DNA from: UBA7916 sp036121365
GTDB taxonomy: Bacteria > Pseudomonadota > Gammaproteobacteria > Comchoanobacterales > Comchoanobacteraceae
NCBI GenBank assembly: GCA_036121365.1
Contig: JAZAFR010000023.1
Span: forward strand, 1-64,000
DNA: 64,000 nucleotides
Direction of reading: 5' to 3'
The notes below the pieces were generated by a model. It was not told the DNA's origin. It saw nothing but the letters and a program-made list of their open reading frames with translations, and ran no database searches. Below, in pieces: positions 36,027-44,345 of this stretch (the first letter of the stretch is position 1; every line of letters starts with the position of its first letter). Position numbers and translations under genes: made by a program.

Positions 36027-36536
36027 CTAGGTGCGATTTGGCTCAACTAGTTCGGCTATGTATTCATTGATCACATGAATGTTGGTGATGGGTGAAAAGC
36101 GTTTTAGAGGAGATCCATCAGGGCCAATAATAAACTTGGTAAAATTCCATTTTATGGATTCAGTGCCAAAAATACCAGGTAATGAATGGGTGATGAATTG
36201 AAAAAGTGGGTGGGCATGATGGCCATTGACCAATATTTTTTTGAATAGAGGAAAAGAAACAGGAGATGTTTTTTCAAGCTGTATGGAAAGTTCGTCGTCA
36301 TCGAGAGGTTCTTCGTTGAACTGGTCTGTTGGAAAGCCTAAGACAACAAACTTATGATTTTTAAATAGGCGATAACAAAGTTCAATTTCCTCTAGTTGAT
36401 CATTAAATGCTGGATCACTTGCTATATTGACAATCATGACAAACTTGCCTCTAAAATGACTCATTCGAATGATCTTGCCGTCACAGTCACAAATGTCTAT
36501 GTCATATATACTTTTAATATACACCGCATACTCCAT
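36027..36536 (-). CDS. Glutathione peroxidase-family protein lacking the catalytic cysteine
   Basis: 169 residues, normal for the GPx fold. Family landmarks are present: FVMIVNIAS, FVVLGFPTDQF, VSFPLFKKILVNG, AHPLFQFI and IKWNFTKFIIGPDG with the active-site Gln72, Trp and Asn. The peroxidatic Cys/Sec in N-[IV]-A-S-x-C-G-[FL]-T is replaced: the protein reads NIASDPAFN, so position 42 is Pro. The second conserved Cys (GFPCNQF) is Thr70. Remaining cysteines (16, 18, 54) are not at the active site. It therefore should not act as a thiol peroxidase in the usual way, although the frame is intact. A TTGACA promoter lies just upstream. Confidence 0.85.
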   Translation of the reverse strand: MEYAVYIKSIYDIDICDCDGKIIRMSHFRGKFVMIVNIASDPAFNDQLEEIELCYRLFKNHKFVVLGFPTDQFNEEPLDDDELSIQLEKTSPVSFPLFKKILVNGHHAHPLFQFITHSLPGIFGTESIKWNFTKFIIGPDGSPLKRFSPITNIHVINEYIAELVEPNRT

Positions 36537-36551
36537 GTTTCATGTGCAGTA

Positions 36552-36580
36552 TATATAGAACAAGTTTTTAGAAATGTCAA
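36552..36580 (-). promoter_or_regulatory. Predicted promoter of the GPx-family gene
   Basis: Minus strand: TTGACA (36580-36575, 6 of 6), 17-base spacer, TATATA (36557-36552, 4 of 6), about 15 bases before the ATG. The T run just before it follows the tRNA-Glu gene and may also help end tRNA transcription. Confidence 0.55.
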
Positions 36581-36594
36581 AAAAAAGATAAAAT

Positions 36595-36667
36595 CATCCC
36601 CAAGGGGATTCGAACCCCTGTTACCGCCGTGAAAGGGCGGTGTCCTAGGCCTCTAGACGATGGGGAC
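36595..36667 (-). tRNA. tRNA-Glu (anticodon TTC)
   Basis: 73 bases folding into a full cloverleaf: acceptor GTCCCCA / TGGGGAT, D arm GTCT...GGAC, anticodon arm CCGCC-CTTTCAC-GGCGG and T arm AGGGG-TTCGAAT-CCCCT, with discriminator G. CCA is not encoded: the bases after the discriminator are ATT. The terminal acceptor pair is G1-U72 instead of the usual G-C. It follows tRNA-Ala by 10 bases on the same strand. Confidence 0.97.
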
Positions 36668-36677
36668 ATTTCTGTCT

Positions 36678-36750
36678 TGGAGCTAGGCGGTCTCGAACCG
36701 CCGACCCCTTGCATGCCATGCAAGTGCTCTACCAGCTGAGCTATAGCCCC
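36678..36750 (-). tRNA. tRNA-Ala (anticodon GGC)
   Basis: 73 bases: acceptor GGGGCTA / TAGCTCC, D arm GCTC...GAGC, anticodon stem CTTGC/GCAAG with loop ATGGCAT, T arm with GTTCGAG, discriminator A. The G3-U70 pair that alanyl-tRNA synthetase recognises is present (G3 opposite T70). No CCA is encoded: AG follows the discriminator. Transcribed with tRNA-Glu from the promoter at 36765-36793. Confidence 0.97.
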
Positions 36751-36764
36751 GCTAGATGATTAAG

Positions 36765-36793
36765 ATTTTATAGTTTAATATTGAAAATGTCAA
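36765..36793 (-). promoter_or_regulatory. Strong promoter of the tRNA-Ala/tRNA-Glu unit
   Basis: Minus strand: TTGACA (36793-36788, 6 of 6), exactly 17 bases, then TAAAAT (36770-36765, 5 of 6), ending 14 bases before the tRNA-Ala 5' end. The short leader and near-consensus boxes fit a highly expressed stable RNA. Confidence 0.75.
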
Positions 36794-36845
36794 GACCTAT
36801 TTAAAGAATATTGAAATTCTTTGATATGAATTTAAAAGAATGGCC

Positions 36846-37505
36846 TTACAATACTGGAAGTGCGTTTGACCCCTTAGTCATACGGTTTGGTATGATTTTA
36901 GGCGCAACAAGTTTGCTACCTGTGAAATCAAAAACCCAAGGTGTGCACCAAGATACTTCAATTTTCTCATATTGCTCATGGGAGAAATCGAGGAGATGGC
37001 CTACTAAAGCTCTCAAAGTATTCCCATGCGAAACAATCATGACATTAAGGCCGTGATCAAGCAATGGTTTGATGTTTTCATGATAATAGGGGACGACGCG
37101 AGATTTAACATTTGCAAGTGACTCACCTCGTGGTGGGCAGTTATAGAAGCCACGACGCCACAGTTTGACTTGTTCAGTCCCATGCAGTTCAGCGGCTGAT
37201 TGTTTGTTACTTCCTGTTAAAAGTCCATAGTCGCGCTCGTTAAGACAGTCGCTATGATGACGATCTGCGGTAGAGGCCAGCTGCGACAATATGATTTCTT
37301 CTGTGTCTTGACTCCGCGAAAGTCCAGATGAAAAAGAATGGTCAATCATGAAGGCGCCCAAAAGTGATGCACAGTGTTTTGCTTCATCTATACCTCGTTG
37401 GGTCAATGGAGAATCAAATGTGCCGGTAAATCTATTTTGTAAGTTATATTCACTTTGTCCATGCCTGACAAGTATTAACTGTTTTGACTTATTTTTACTT
37501 TGCAT
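36846..37505 (-). CDS. gpmA: 2,3-bisphosphoglycerate-dependent phosphoglycerate mutase
   Basis: 219 residues, slightly shorter than the usual 230-250. It interconverts 3- and 2-phosphoglycerate in glycolysis/gluconeogenesis. The phosphohistidine motif is at residues 14-16 (LVRHGQSEYN) followed by NRFTGTFDSPLTQRG; LNERDYGLLTG and VMIVSHGNTLRAL complete the active site. The start overlaps the end of the upstream pepA by 11 bases, so the two are co-translated. The C-terminal tail present in some family members is reduced. Confidence 0.92.
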   Translation of the reverse strand: MQSKNKSKQLILVRHGQSEYNLQNRFTGTFDSPLTQRGIDEAKHCASLLGAFMIDHSFSSGLSRSQDTEEIILSQLASTADRHHSDCLNERDYGLLTGSNKQSAAELHGTEQVKLWRRGFYNCPPRGESLANVKSRVVPYYHENIKPLLDHGLNVMIVSHGNTLRALVGHLLDFSHEQYEKIEVSWCTPWVFDFTGSKLVAPKIIPNRMTKGSNALPVL

Positions 37506-38979
37506 ACGCGGCTATTAACTCAATTAATAAAGAAACTCCATAGCCAGTAGGGCCTTTGGCATGAACATCGTTCGGAGAGTTTATCCATGCAGTGCCTGCA
37601 ATATCAATGTGTGCCCAAGGAGTATTTTTACTAAACCTCTGTAAAAATTGTGCAGCTGTGATGGAGCCGGCACCGGGGCTTGCAGAGAGGTTCTGAACAT
37701 CTGCAATTTGAGAATCCATGAGTTTATCATAAGCAGGATCCAGTGGCATATGCCAAAGTTTTGACCCGCTATTTTTTCCCGCGGCCTGCAAGTCTGCTAG
37801 TAACTGGTCATCATTGCAGTAAAGACCGGCGTACTCATGGCCCAAACCGACGATAATTGCACCAGTAAGAGTCGCGAGGTCTAACATGGCTTTGGGTTTA
37901 TATACATCAGCAGCATAATCCAATGCGTCAGCAAGTATGAGTCGTCCTTCTGCATCAGTATTAAGAACTTCTATTTGCATACCCGAGCGCGAAGAAATGA
38001 TGTCACTCGGCCGGTAGGCATTACCTCCGGGCATATTTTCAGTTAGGGCTACAATGCCCACGACATTGATAGGGAGTTTAAGAAGTGCAATGGATTTCAT
38101 TGCCCCGACTACACAAGCGGCGCCGCCCATATCATATTTCATCTCAACAAGGTTTGAAAGCTTAATGTTAATGCCGCCACTATCGTAACAAACACCTTTC
38201 CCAACAAAACATATTGGGTCTTTTAAATCATCTGATTTACCATGCCATCGGATACAAGCCAGCCTTGACTCCTGTTGACTGCCTTGTCCAACAGAAAGTA
38301 GTGCGTGCATGTTCTCTTCATTTAGGCGTTTCTCATCCAGGATATCAATGGTCAGTCCAAGTGAGCTTAGTTCTTGTATGCGTGCTGAAAATTCCGAAGG
38401 TGTCAAGCGATTCGGTGGTTCGTGCATGAGGTCTTTACAAAGATGCTCTCCGTCAACTACTGCGCTAATGTGTGAAAATTCATGCTTGAGTGCGTCTGGG
38501 GTTGAGGTTTTATGTTGAATGCGAAATGGCGCTCTTTTCTTGTTTCGATTTTTGGTAATACATGCGTCAAAAACATAGTCGCTTAACAAAAGTCCTTTAA
38601 AAATTTGTCCACAAGATGTGGTGCTCAGTTCAGGAGTGTGATTTACGTTTGGCCACACGAATGTTAAATTCTTAACTGAAGTTTTGCTAACATGATTGCC
38701 TATTTTTGCTCCAATACTTTGTAGCTTGTACGGTGTTAGATCTTTTAGATTGTCTATCTGAATACACAAATAGTAGTGTGAACTGGCTGAATCTGGCAAA
38801 AGCGCGACAGGAAATGTATTCGCATGCGATAGCATTTGTAAATGCGAAGACAATTGTTTAATCACAGAAGTGTCACAAAGTGCTGCATCACTGATACAAT
38901 CAATGGATTTATTAAAAAATAAAACGGTTATACAGTCTGTCTTTATATCGATGGAGTTGTAAGTATTCGCTCTAAACAT
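37495..38979 (-). CDS. pepA: Leucyl aminopeptidase (M17)
   Basis: 494 residues, standard for the M17 family of di-metal cytosolic aminopeptidases. The C-terminal catalytic domain shows CFVGKGVCYDSGG (metal Lys/Asp), MKYDMGGAACVVGAM, ENMPGGNAYRPSDI and the signature NTDAEGRLILADAL. The N-terminal domain is divergent. It releases N-terminal residues from peptides, useful for a cell that lives on host peptides. It is the first gene of a pair with gpmA. In some gammaproteobacteria PepA also helps in Xer recombination; that cannot be judged here. Confidence 0.93.
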   Translation of the reverse strand: MFRANTYNSIDIKTDCITVLFFNKSIDCISDAALCDTSVIKQLSSHLQMLSHANTFPVALLPDSASSHYYLCIQIDNLKDLTPYKLQSIGAKIGNHVSKTSVKNLTFVWPNVNHTPELSTTSCGQIFKGLLLSDYVFDACITKNRNKKRAPFRIQHKTSTPDALKHEFSHISAVVDGEHLCKDLMHEPPNRLTPSEFSARIQELSSLGLTIDILDEKRLNEENMHALLSVGQGSQQESRLACIRWHGKSDDLKDPICFVGKGVCYDSGGINIKLSNLVEMKYDMGGAACVVGAMKSIALLKLPINVVGIVALTENMPGGNAYRPSDIISSRSGMQIEVLNTDAEGRLILADALDYAADVYKPKAMLDLATLTGAIIVGLGHEYAGLYCNDDQLLADLQAAGKNSGSKLWHMPLDPAYDKLMDSQIADVQNLSASPGAGSITAAQFLQRFSKNTPWAHIDIAGTAWINSPNDVHAKGPTGYGVSLLIELIAAYAK

Positions 38980-39092
38980 GGCAATCCAGTTGTAAAAATG
39001 CTATACTATCAGTCGAGTATATCCTATGCAAGTTGTTTGAGTTGAAAAGCTGTAAAATTCTTGTCAGAAACATCACACAGAGTTAGTAATTT

Positions 39093-41276
39093 ATGGTAGA
39101 TAAAAAATCATCAGATAAAGGGAAGCGTCGTTCTTCTTCAGCGGAAAGAGAAGAGATTGTTTACAAAAAGTCTATAACGAGTCGAGAAGACATTTATCAT
39201 ATACTCAGGGGTAGTAAAAAATACATAACAATAAAAGCATTGACGAATAAACTGAAGATTGGAGACGATTTAGAGTATGCGTTGCAGTGTAGAGTGAAAG
39301 CAATGCTCAGAGATGGGCAACTTTTGGAAGACAGACATAAACATTTGGGAGCAGTAAAAGGCAGCAAACTGGTCAAGGCAAAAGTTAGCATGACCAAAAA
39401 TAGGACTGTGCTTTTAGATGCGATAGATTCATTAGATCCAATATATTCTTTATTTTTGGCGCCAAAGCAAACACAGCAGCTTATGAGTGGAGATATCATT
39501 ACTGTGCGTGCTTTTAAAGCGAAAAAGTTTAAAAAGACACCTGTGATTATAGTCAAAATCAATCAGCGTGCACACTCTAATATCGTCGGGAAAGTCAGAG
39601 AATATAAAGGACTAAAAAAAATAGAAACGCTGAATGGCTTATGTGCGGCAGATATTGTTGTTGCAGATGATGAATACAAAGCCAAACAAGAAGAATTTGT
39701 GGTTGCAAAAATAGTTCAGTATCCTACAGAAAGAACGCCACTGTATGTAGAAGTTGAGGATATTTTGGGGGATATGGAAGATCCAAGGCTAATCACAAAA
39801 GTCATGATCAGCATGTATAATTTGGACGGAGAGTTTTCCAGCGAGGCGATCGAAGAGGCCAATGCAATCGACGAAAAAGGTGTTTTTATTGAGCAGGGTA
39901 GGAAAGATTATAGAAAAAAGAACTTTTTCACAATTGATGGAGCTGATGCCCGGGACTTTGATGATGCAATTTGTGTTGAAAAAGAAGGAGCAGGCTGGAA
40001 TGTTTTTGTTGCCATCAGTGATGTATCTCATTACATAAAGACTGGGAGTGCTTTGGATAAAGAGGCATATCAAAGGGCAACTTCTGTATATCTGCCAAAC
40101 AGTGTCCTCCCCATGCTACCATCAATACTGAGTGATGGCTTGTGCTCGCTCAATCCTAACGTAGATAGATTGGTCAAGTGCCTAAAAATAAATCTTTCAG
40201 AAAAAGGAGAGGTGTTATCGTATCGGTTCAGCAAGGCAGTGATATGCTCAAGAATGAGGCTGACCTATACAGAAGCCTATGCGATCATCAATGACCAAGT
40301 GCAAGTTGAAAATTGGTTAACAATGGGACTACTAGAATCGTTAAAGGTGTATAAGATTTTGGAAAAAAAGCGTTATAAACGCGGGGCTCTCGAAATTGAC
40401 TTGCCGTACGCCAGTCTGATATTTAATAAAAACAATAAGATAGAAAGTATTGTGAAAGAAAGACGCCTGGTAACACATAAAATTATTGAAGAGCTAATGC
40501 TGCTGGCCAATGAGATCACAGCTGGTCATCTACTCAAAACAAGGCAACCTGCCGTCTATAGAAATCATGCCAGTCCAGATATTGAAAAAATCAATAAAGT
40601 AAGAAGCTTCCTTCGGGTCAACGCTTTAATTGGAGAGGTTCAGAATGCCAAACAGATAACGCCTAAAAAAATTCAGCAAGCCATTTACCATTTGATGAAA
40701 AAAGAACATGGTGAAATTTACATACCAATCATATTATCGACATTGGCACAGGCCTGTTATGAAGATAATAATAAAGGGCATTTTGGGTTAGCGTATAAGC
40801 ATTATACGCATTTTACATCGCCAATTAGACGCTACCCTGATTTAATCATTCACAGAAGTCTTGATAGGATAATTCAGGAAAGCCAAGATACAAACTCAGA
40901 CATACTGCAGAAAGGGCTGTCGATGAAAGAAGCAGCACTGCATGCATCAATCAAAGAAAGAAATGCAGATGAGGCGCAAAAAAAAGCAATAATGTGGCTA
41001 AAATCATATTTTATGCAAGACAAGGTAGGAAAATGCTACGATGGAACTATCGCAGCAATTAAAAGCTTTGGCATGTTCATATGTATTGACTGCTTTTGCA
41101 TTGATGGCATGTGCCATATCAGTACTTTGGGTGCCTATTACGACTATAACGATGAAAATATGACATTGACTTCAGATGGCGGCGATATATCTTATCATAT
41201 GGGGCAAAAGGTAAAAGTCAGAGTTTCAAAAGTAGATGTTTTACAACAATCTATTGATCTTGAGATTCTAGGCTAA
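39093..41276 (+). CDS. rnr: Ribonuclease R
   Basis: 727 residues, a 3'-5' exoribonuclease that degrades structured RNA. N-terminal helix-turn-helix/cold-shock region (about 20-260), RNB catalytic domain from about residue 275 with FTIDGADARDFDDAI (four Asp that bind Mg), LPMLPSILSDGLCSL, and HFTSPIRRYPDLIIHR. A C-terminal S1 domain (about 645-725, YDGTIAAIKSFGMFICID) is present. The basic Lys-rich tail of the E. coli enzyme is missing. Weak Shine-Dalgarno (GAG). It diverges from pepA with 113 bases between. Confidence 0.95.
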   Translation: MVDKKSSDKGKRRSSSAEREEIVYKKSITSREDIYHILRGSKKYITIKALTNKLKIGDDLEYALQCRVKAMLRDGQLLEDRHKHLGAVKGSKLVKAKVSMTKNRTVLLDAIDSLDPIYSLFLAPKQTQQLMSGDIITVRAFKAKKFKKTPVIIVKINQRAHSNIVGKVREYKGLKKIETLNGLCAADIVVADDEYKAKQEEFVVAKIVQYPTERTPLYVEVEDILGDMEDPRLITKVMISMYNLDGEFSSEAIEEANAIDEKGVFIEQGRKDYRKKNFFTIDGADARDFDDAICVEKEGAGWNVFVAISDVSHYIKTGSALDKEAYQRATSVYLPNSVLPMLPSILSDGLCSLNPNVDRLVKCLKINLSEKGEVLSYRFSKAVICSRMRLTYTEAYAIINDQVQVENWLTMGLLESLKVYKILEKKRYKRGALEIDLPYASLIFNKNNKIESIVKERRLVTHKIIEELMLLANEITAGHLLKTRQPAVYRNHASPDIEKINKVRSFLRVNALIGEVQNAKQITPKKIQQAIYHLMKKEHGEIYIPIILSTLAQACYEDNNKGHFGLAYKHYTHFTSPIRRYPDLIIHRSLDRIIQESQDTNSDILQKGLSMKEAALHASIKERNADEAQKKAIMWLKSYFMQDKVGKCYDGTIAAIKSFGMFICIDCFCIDGMCHISTLGAYYDYNDENMTLTSDGGDISYHMGQKVKVRVSKVDVLQQSIDLEILG

Positions 41277-41419
41277 AAAACACAATTAAGTGCGTGCGAA
41301 GAAATTAAATACATTATCTAATACGTATAAAAACAATGACTTATGAATAACACAAAATAATTTCTGCAAAGAATAATTTTACAGTCTATACACTCCCCAG
41401 TGAAATTGAGGAGTAAAAA

Positions 41420-42040
41420 ATGTTAGATGAAGTTACTTTGATGGCAACATTAGTGGCGTTAACAAACCCAGTCGGAAGCGCAGCGATATTTGTATCAATG
41501 ACACAAGGAGTGTCAGATAAAGATCTCATAGCACTGGCAAAAAAAACAACAATATCTGTATTTATAGTACTCTTGTTTTCAGGAATATGCGGACCTTCAA
41601 TACTGGCTTTCTTGGGGATAAGTATGAACGCATTTACTTTTGGAGGTGGACTGATATTAATGAGTGTGGGGTTTTCTATGTTTCAAGGGGAAGCTGGTAA
41701 GTCTAACTATAATCCAAAAGAACATGCAGAATCTATTGGCAACTTAGCAGTATGTCCATTAACCATCCCATTAATTGCAGGTCCTGGCTCTATGGTTGCT
41801 GTAATTCATTTTGTACATAAAATGACATTTGGAGCGATGAATTTGACAAAATTAGTCGTTGTGCTTTTAGCAATTAGTTTGCTGTGTGGTGGTTGTCTAT
41901 ACGCAACGACAATGAATATGGTACATAAAATTATGAGGAGAAAGTCAGTCATTGGGGTAGTAACAAGAATATGCGGACTGATAATTATAGCAATAGCATC
42001 TGATATGATATTAACATCAGTAGCAGAAATTTTAAAATAG
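41420..42040 (+). CDS. MarC/YchE-family membrane protein
   Basis: 206 residues, start set by GAGGAG 6 bases upstream. Six hydrophobic segments span the protein. The family opening NPVGSAAIFVSMTQG is present, then GGGLILMSVGFSMFQG and PLTIPLIAGPGSMVAVI, typical of MarC/YchE. The family sits in the inner membrane; its transport function is not settled, and the old link to antibiotic resistance was withdrawn. The next gene starts 21 bases on with its own strong Shine-Dalgarno, so they are probably one operon. Confidence 0.9.
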   Translation: MLDEVTLMATLVALTNPVGSAAIFVSMTQGVSDKDLIALAKKTTISVFIVLLFSGICGPSILAFLGISMNAFTFGGGLILMSVGFSMFQGEAGKSNYNPKEHAESIGNLAVCPLTIPLIAGPGSMVAVIHFVHKMTFGAMNLTKLVVVLLAISLLCGGCLYATTMNMVHKIMRRKSVIGVVTRICGLIIIAIASDMILTSVAEILK

Positions 42041-42061
42041 TGATGAAATAGGAGGGCAGAT

Positions 42062-44152
42062 ATGAGTGTTGAGATTGAGGATAAGCTAAATAAAGAGATT
42101 GATGAATATCTAGCCTACTGGAAAAAAAGCGTCGATGAAGTATGTGCTGTATACAGAAGAGAGGATAGATCTAATGATCTGAATACTGTAATAGATTATA
42201 TAGAGAGTACGCTAAAACTATATTCTGAAGAAAGTGATCAAGCGGTTAAAAAACTGACAGTAGACACCTATAGGTTCTCTAGTAAAATGATGAAATCCAA
42301 TGATCCTGGGGAGAGATCAAAGGAGAAAATATTCCTGGACAGTGCCTTTCAAGAGGATGACCAGAAAAAAGCAGCTAAATTATTAAGAATACTTTATATG
42401 ATCGAATATGAGATGCCGGTCATACATTATTCTTTGATGATTAAGAAGTGGATGCAAGAGGAAGAAATAACAATCGAGTCATACTTTCAGAGTAGAAAAG
42501 ATATGGGAGTACAGCTAGATGATTTGACAAAAAAATATAAGAAGTCACGAACTACACGACAAGAGACTGAAAATCTGTTTTCTGTATACTGGATGCATGA
42601 AAAGGACAGAGTAGTGCGTCAAAGCTTTGAAGGTATTAAAGAAAAATTTCTGGAAACAGCAGCCACAATGAGAGGTTGTTTTGAAAAAGAAAGAGAGATT
42701 GATAGAGAAGTAATAACAGTAAAAAACCAAATATTAACAACTTTAGAGAATATGCAAGTAGAATTTAATACCCTATTGACAGAACAAGACCAAATGCTTC
42801 AGATCGGAACTGAAGGAGGAAGAGCAGCAGACCAGGAGAAGGAAAAATCAGGAATGCTATATCAATTAGGTGATGCCATGTTAGAAATGATGTCACCAGC
42901 AAAAACCGGTGAGCATGGCAAGCCGACAAAATCTGAGATAAGAAGATTTCAGAAAAGTGGCCAGCAGTATACACAAACAAAATCATACATGAGTAAAGTT
43001 ATGGGGCAGGTATTCTCTAATTTAGTAAAAATGGACCATACAATGAAAAAATTCATAGAAAGAGAAAATCATCGAAGTGTATCAAATGAAAAGATGGAGG
43101 TATGGAAAAGACTTGTTGCTACTGAAATGGAAAGGATAATGCAGGAAGAGCCAGCGAAACAGAGATTAATGACATGGTACACAGTTAGCATGAAAAACGA
43201 AACAAAAAATACAGTAACAGGAAGAAGTGGATTACAAAAATCGTTACAAAGGTTTATTACGGCAAAATCTTCATCATTCACTGATGGAGTATGGCATACA
43301 CTGGATGATGAAAAGCCAATTGAAGACATGCCATTTGAGTGTTTAACTCCGGAAAAAATAGCAAACTACCACGCCGTTTGGAAAGACTATAAGGATGCCA
43401 CAAAAGGAATGAGAAGAAGTTTTAAAATAGTCAATAGAGTGTTGCTATTCATTGCAATTCTTGGAATAAGTTATATTGCTGCTCTGGGTGTTGCTAGAAT
43501 ACTTCCAGCAGCCATACTAACAAAAGTAGCAGGATTGATAAATTTTGGAGTGGGAGGAACAGTGATCCCTGCTAGTATGGCAATTGCCATCCCCATAGCA
43601 GTAATAGCAACAATGATAATGGTGGTGATGCACATACGAAATGCAAAGGCAATCAAAGCACATTTTGAAGAATGTATGAAAAACTTTAAAAACCCATACG
43701 CTCAAGAAGAGGATGAGGTAAGGCAAAACTCATATGTGGTATGGATGAAAAAAGGTTTAATAAATTTCTGTTCATTGGTGAGATGTAGAAAACAAACATC
43801 AATCAGTGAAGAGGACGGTCTAGGCGAAGGTCTTGAAGAGGGTATAGAAGAAAATTCAGCTCCACGTGTAGTCATCACCGTCCAGCCGGAGCAATATAGT
43901 CAGCAAGGTAGATTCTTCGATGCACGGGTAAATAGAGATAATCAAATGGGAGGGAGTGTGATCGAACAAATCACAAGATCCAGAAGGGGTAGTGCAATTA
44001 TGAGTGCAGACGAAGAATATTTATGTAGAAGAGATGTTGCTGATAATGGAGAGTTTGTTATTGAGGGTTCAGAGGAAGAGGAAATGGTAGAAATTCCTTT
44101 ATATGAAAATGATAGAGATGAAATCAGTATAAATAGTATGACCAGAAGATAA
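42062..44152 (+). CDS. Large coiled-coil membrane protein, effector candidate
   Basis: 696 residues, AGGAGG 6-7 bases before the ATG. Residues 1-450 are almost wholly charged helix with coiled-coil character. A hydrophobic hairpin lies at about 460-525 (VLLFIAILGISYIAALGVARI and MAIAIPIAVIATMIMVVMHI), followed by a 170-residue hydrophilic tail ending in a Glu-rich block (EGSEEEEMVEIPLYEN). The layout resembles bacterial proteins that insert into vacuole membranes with a coiled coil facing the host. No enzymatic motif or known family found. Transcribed with marC. Confidence 0.65.
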   Translation: MSVEIEDKLNKEIDEYLAYWKKSVDEVCAVYRREDRSNDLNTVIDYIESTLKLYSEESDQAVKKLTVDTYRFSSKMMKSNDPGERSKEKIFLDSAFQEDDQKKAAKLLRILYMIEYEMPVIHYSLMIKKWMQEEEITIESYFQSRKDMGVQLDDLTKKYKKSRTTRQETENLFSVYWMHEKDRVVRQSFEGIKEKFLETAATMRGCFEKEREIDREVITVKNQILTTLENMQVEFNTLLTEQDQMLQIGTEGGRAADQEKEKSGMLYQLGDAMLEMMSPAKTGEHGKPTKSEIRRFQKSGQQYTQTKSYMSKVMGQVFSNLVKMDHTMKKFIERENHRSVSNEKMEVWKRLVATEMERIMQEEPAKQRLMTWYTVSMKNETKNTVTGRSGLQKSLQRFITAKSSSFTDGVWHTLDDEKPIEDMPFECLTPEKIANYHAVWKDYKDATKGMRRSFKIVNRVLLFIAILGISYIAALGVARILPAAILTKVAGLINFGVGGTVIPASMAIAIPIAVIATMIMVVMHIRNAKAIKAHFEECMKNFKNPYAQEEDEVRQNSYVVWMKKGLINFCSLVRCRKQTSISEEDGLGEGLEEGIEENSAPRVVITVQPEQYSQQGRFFDARVNRDNQMGGSVIEQITRSRRGSAIMSADEEYLCRRDVADNGEFVIEGSEEEEMVEIPLYENDRDEISINSMTRR

Positions 44153-44345
44153 AAATTTTATGAGTAATAGCAAACAGTCTAACTGTGATTATGTTGATAA
44201 AAAATAGTGATGGCATTAATGACGGCAAAAATTTTTAAAAGATATTATTAATGGCTTTTTATTTATCAGTATGGATCTTGGGTAGTAATGTTTAAAGACT
44301 CGAAGAAAATATCGATCTGACCAAAAAAATAATTAAGAGAAAAGG

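Noticed and set aside
36581..36594. T run after tRNA-Glu as an intrinsic terminator
   Set aside because: No hairpin other than the tRNA itself precedes it, and it leads directly into a TTGACA box for the next gene.
39197..39562. 121-codon minus-strand ORF with hydrophobic residues
   Set aside because: Antisense to the start of rnr; no start signal.
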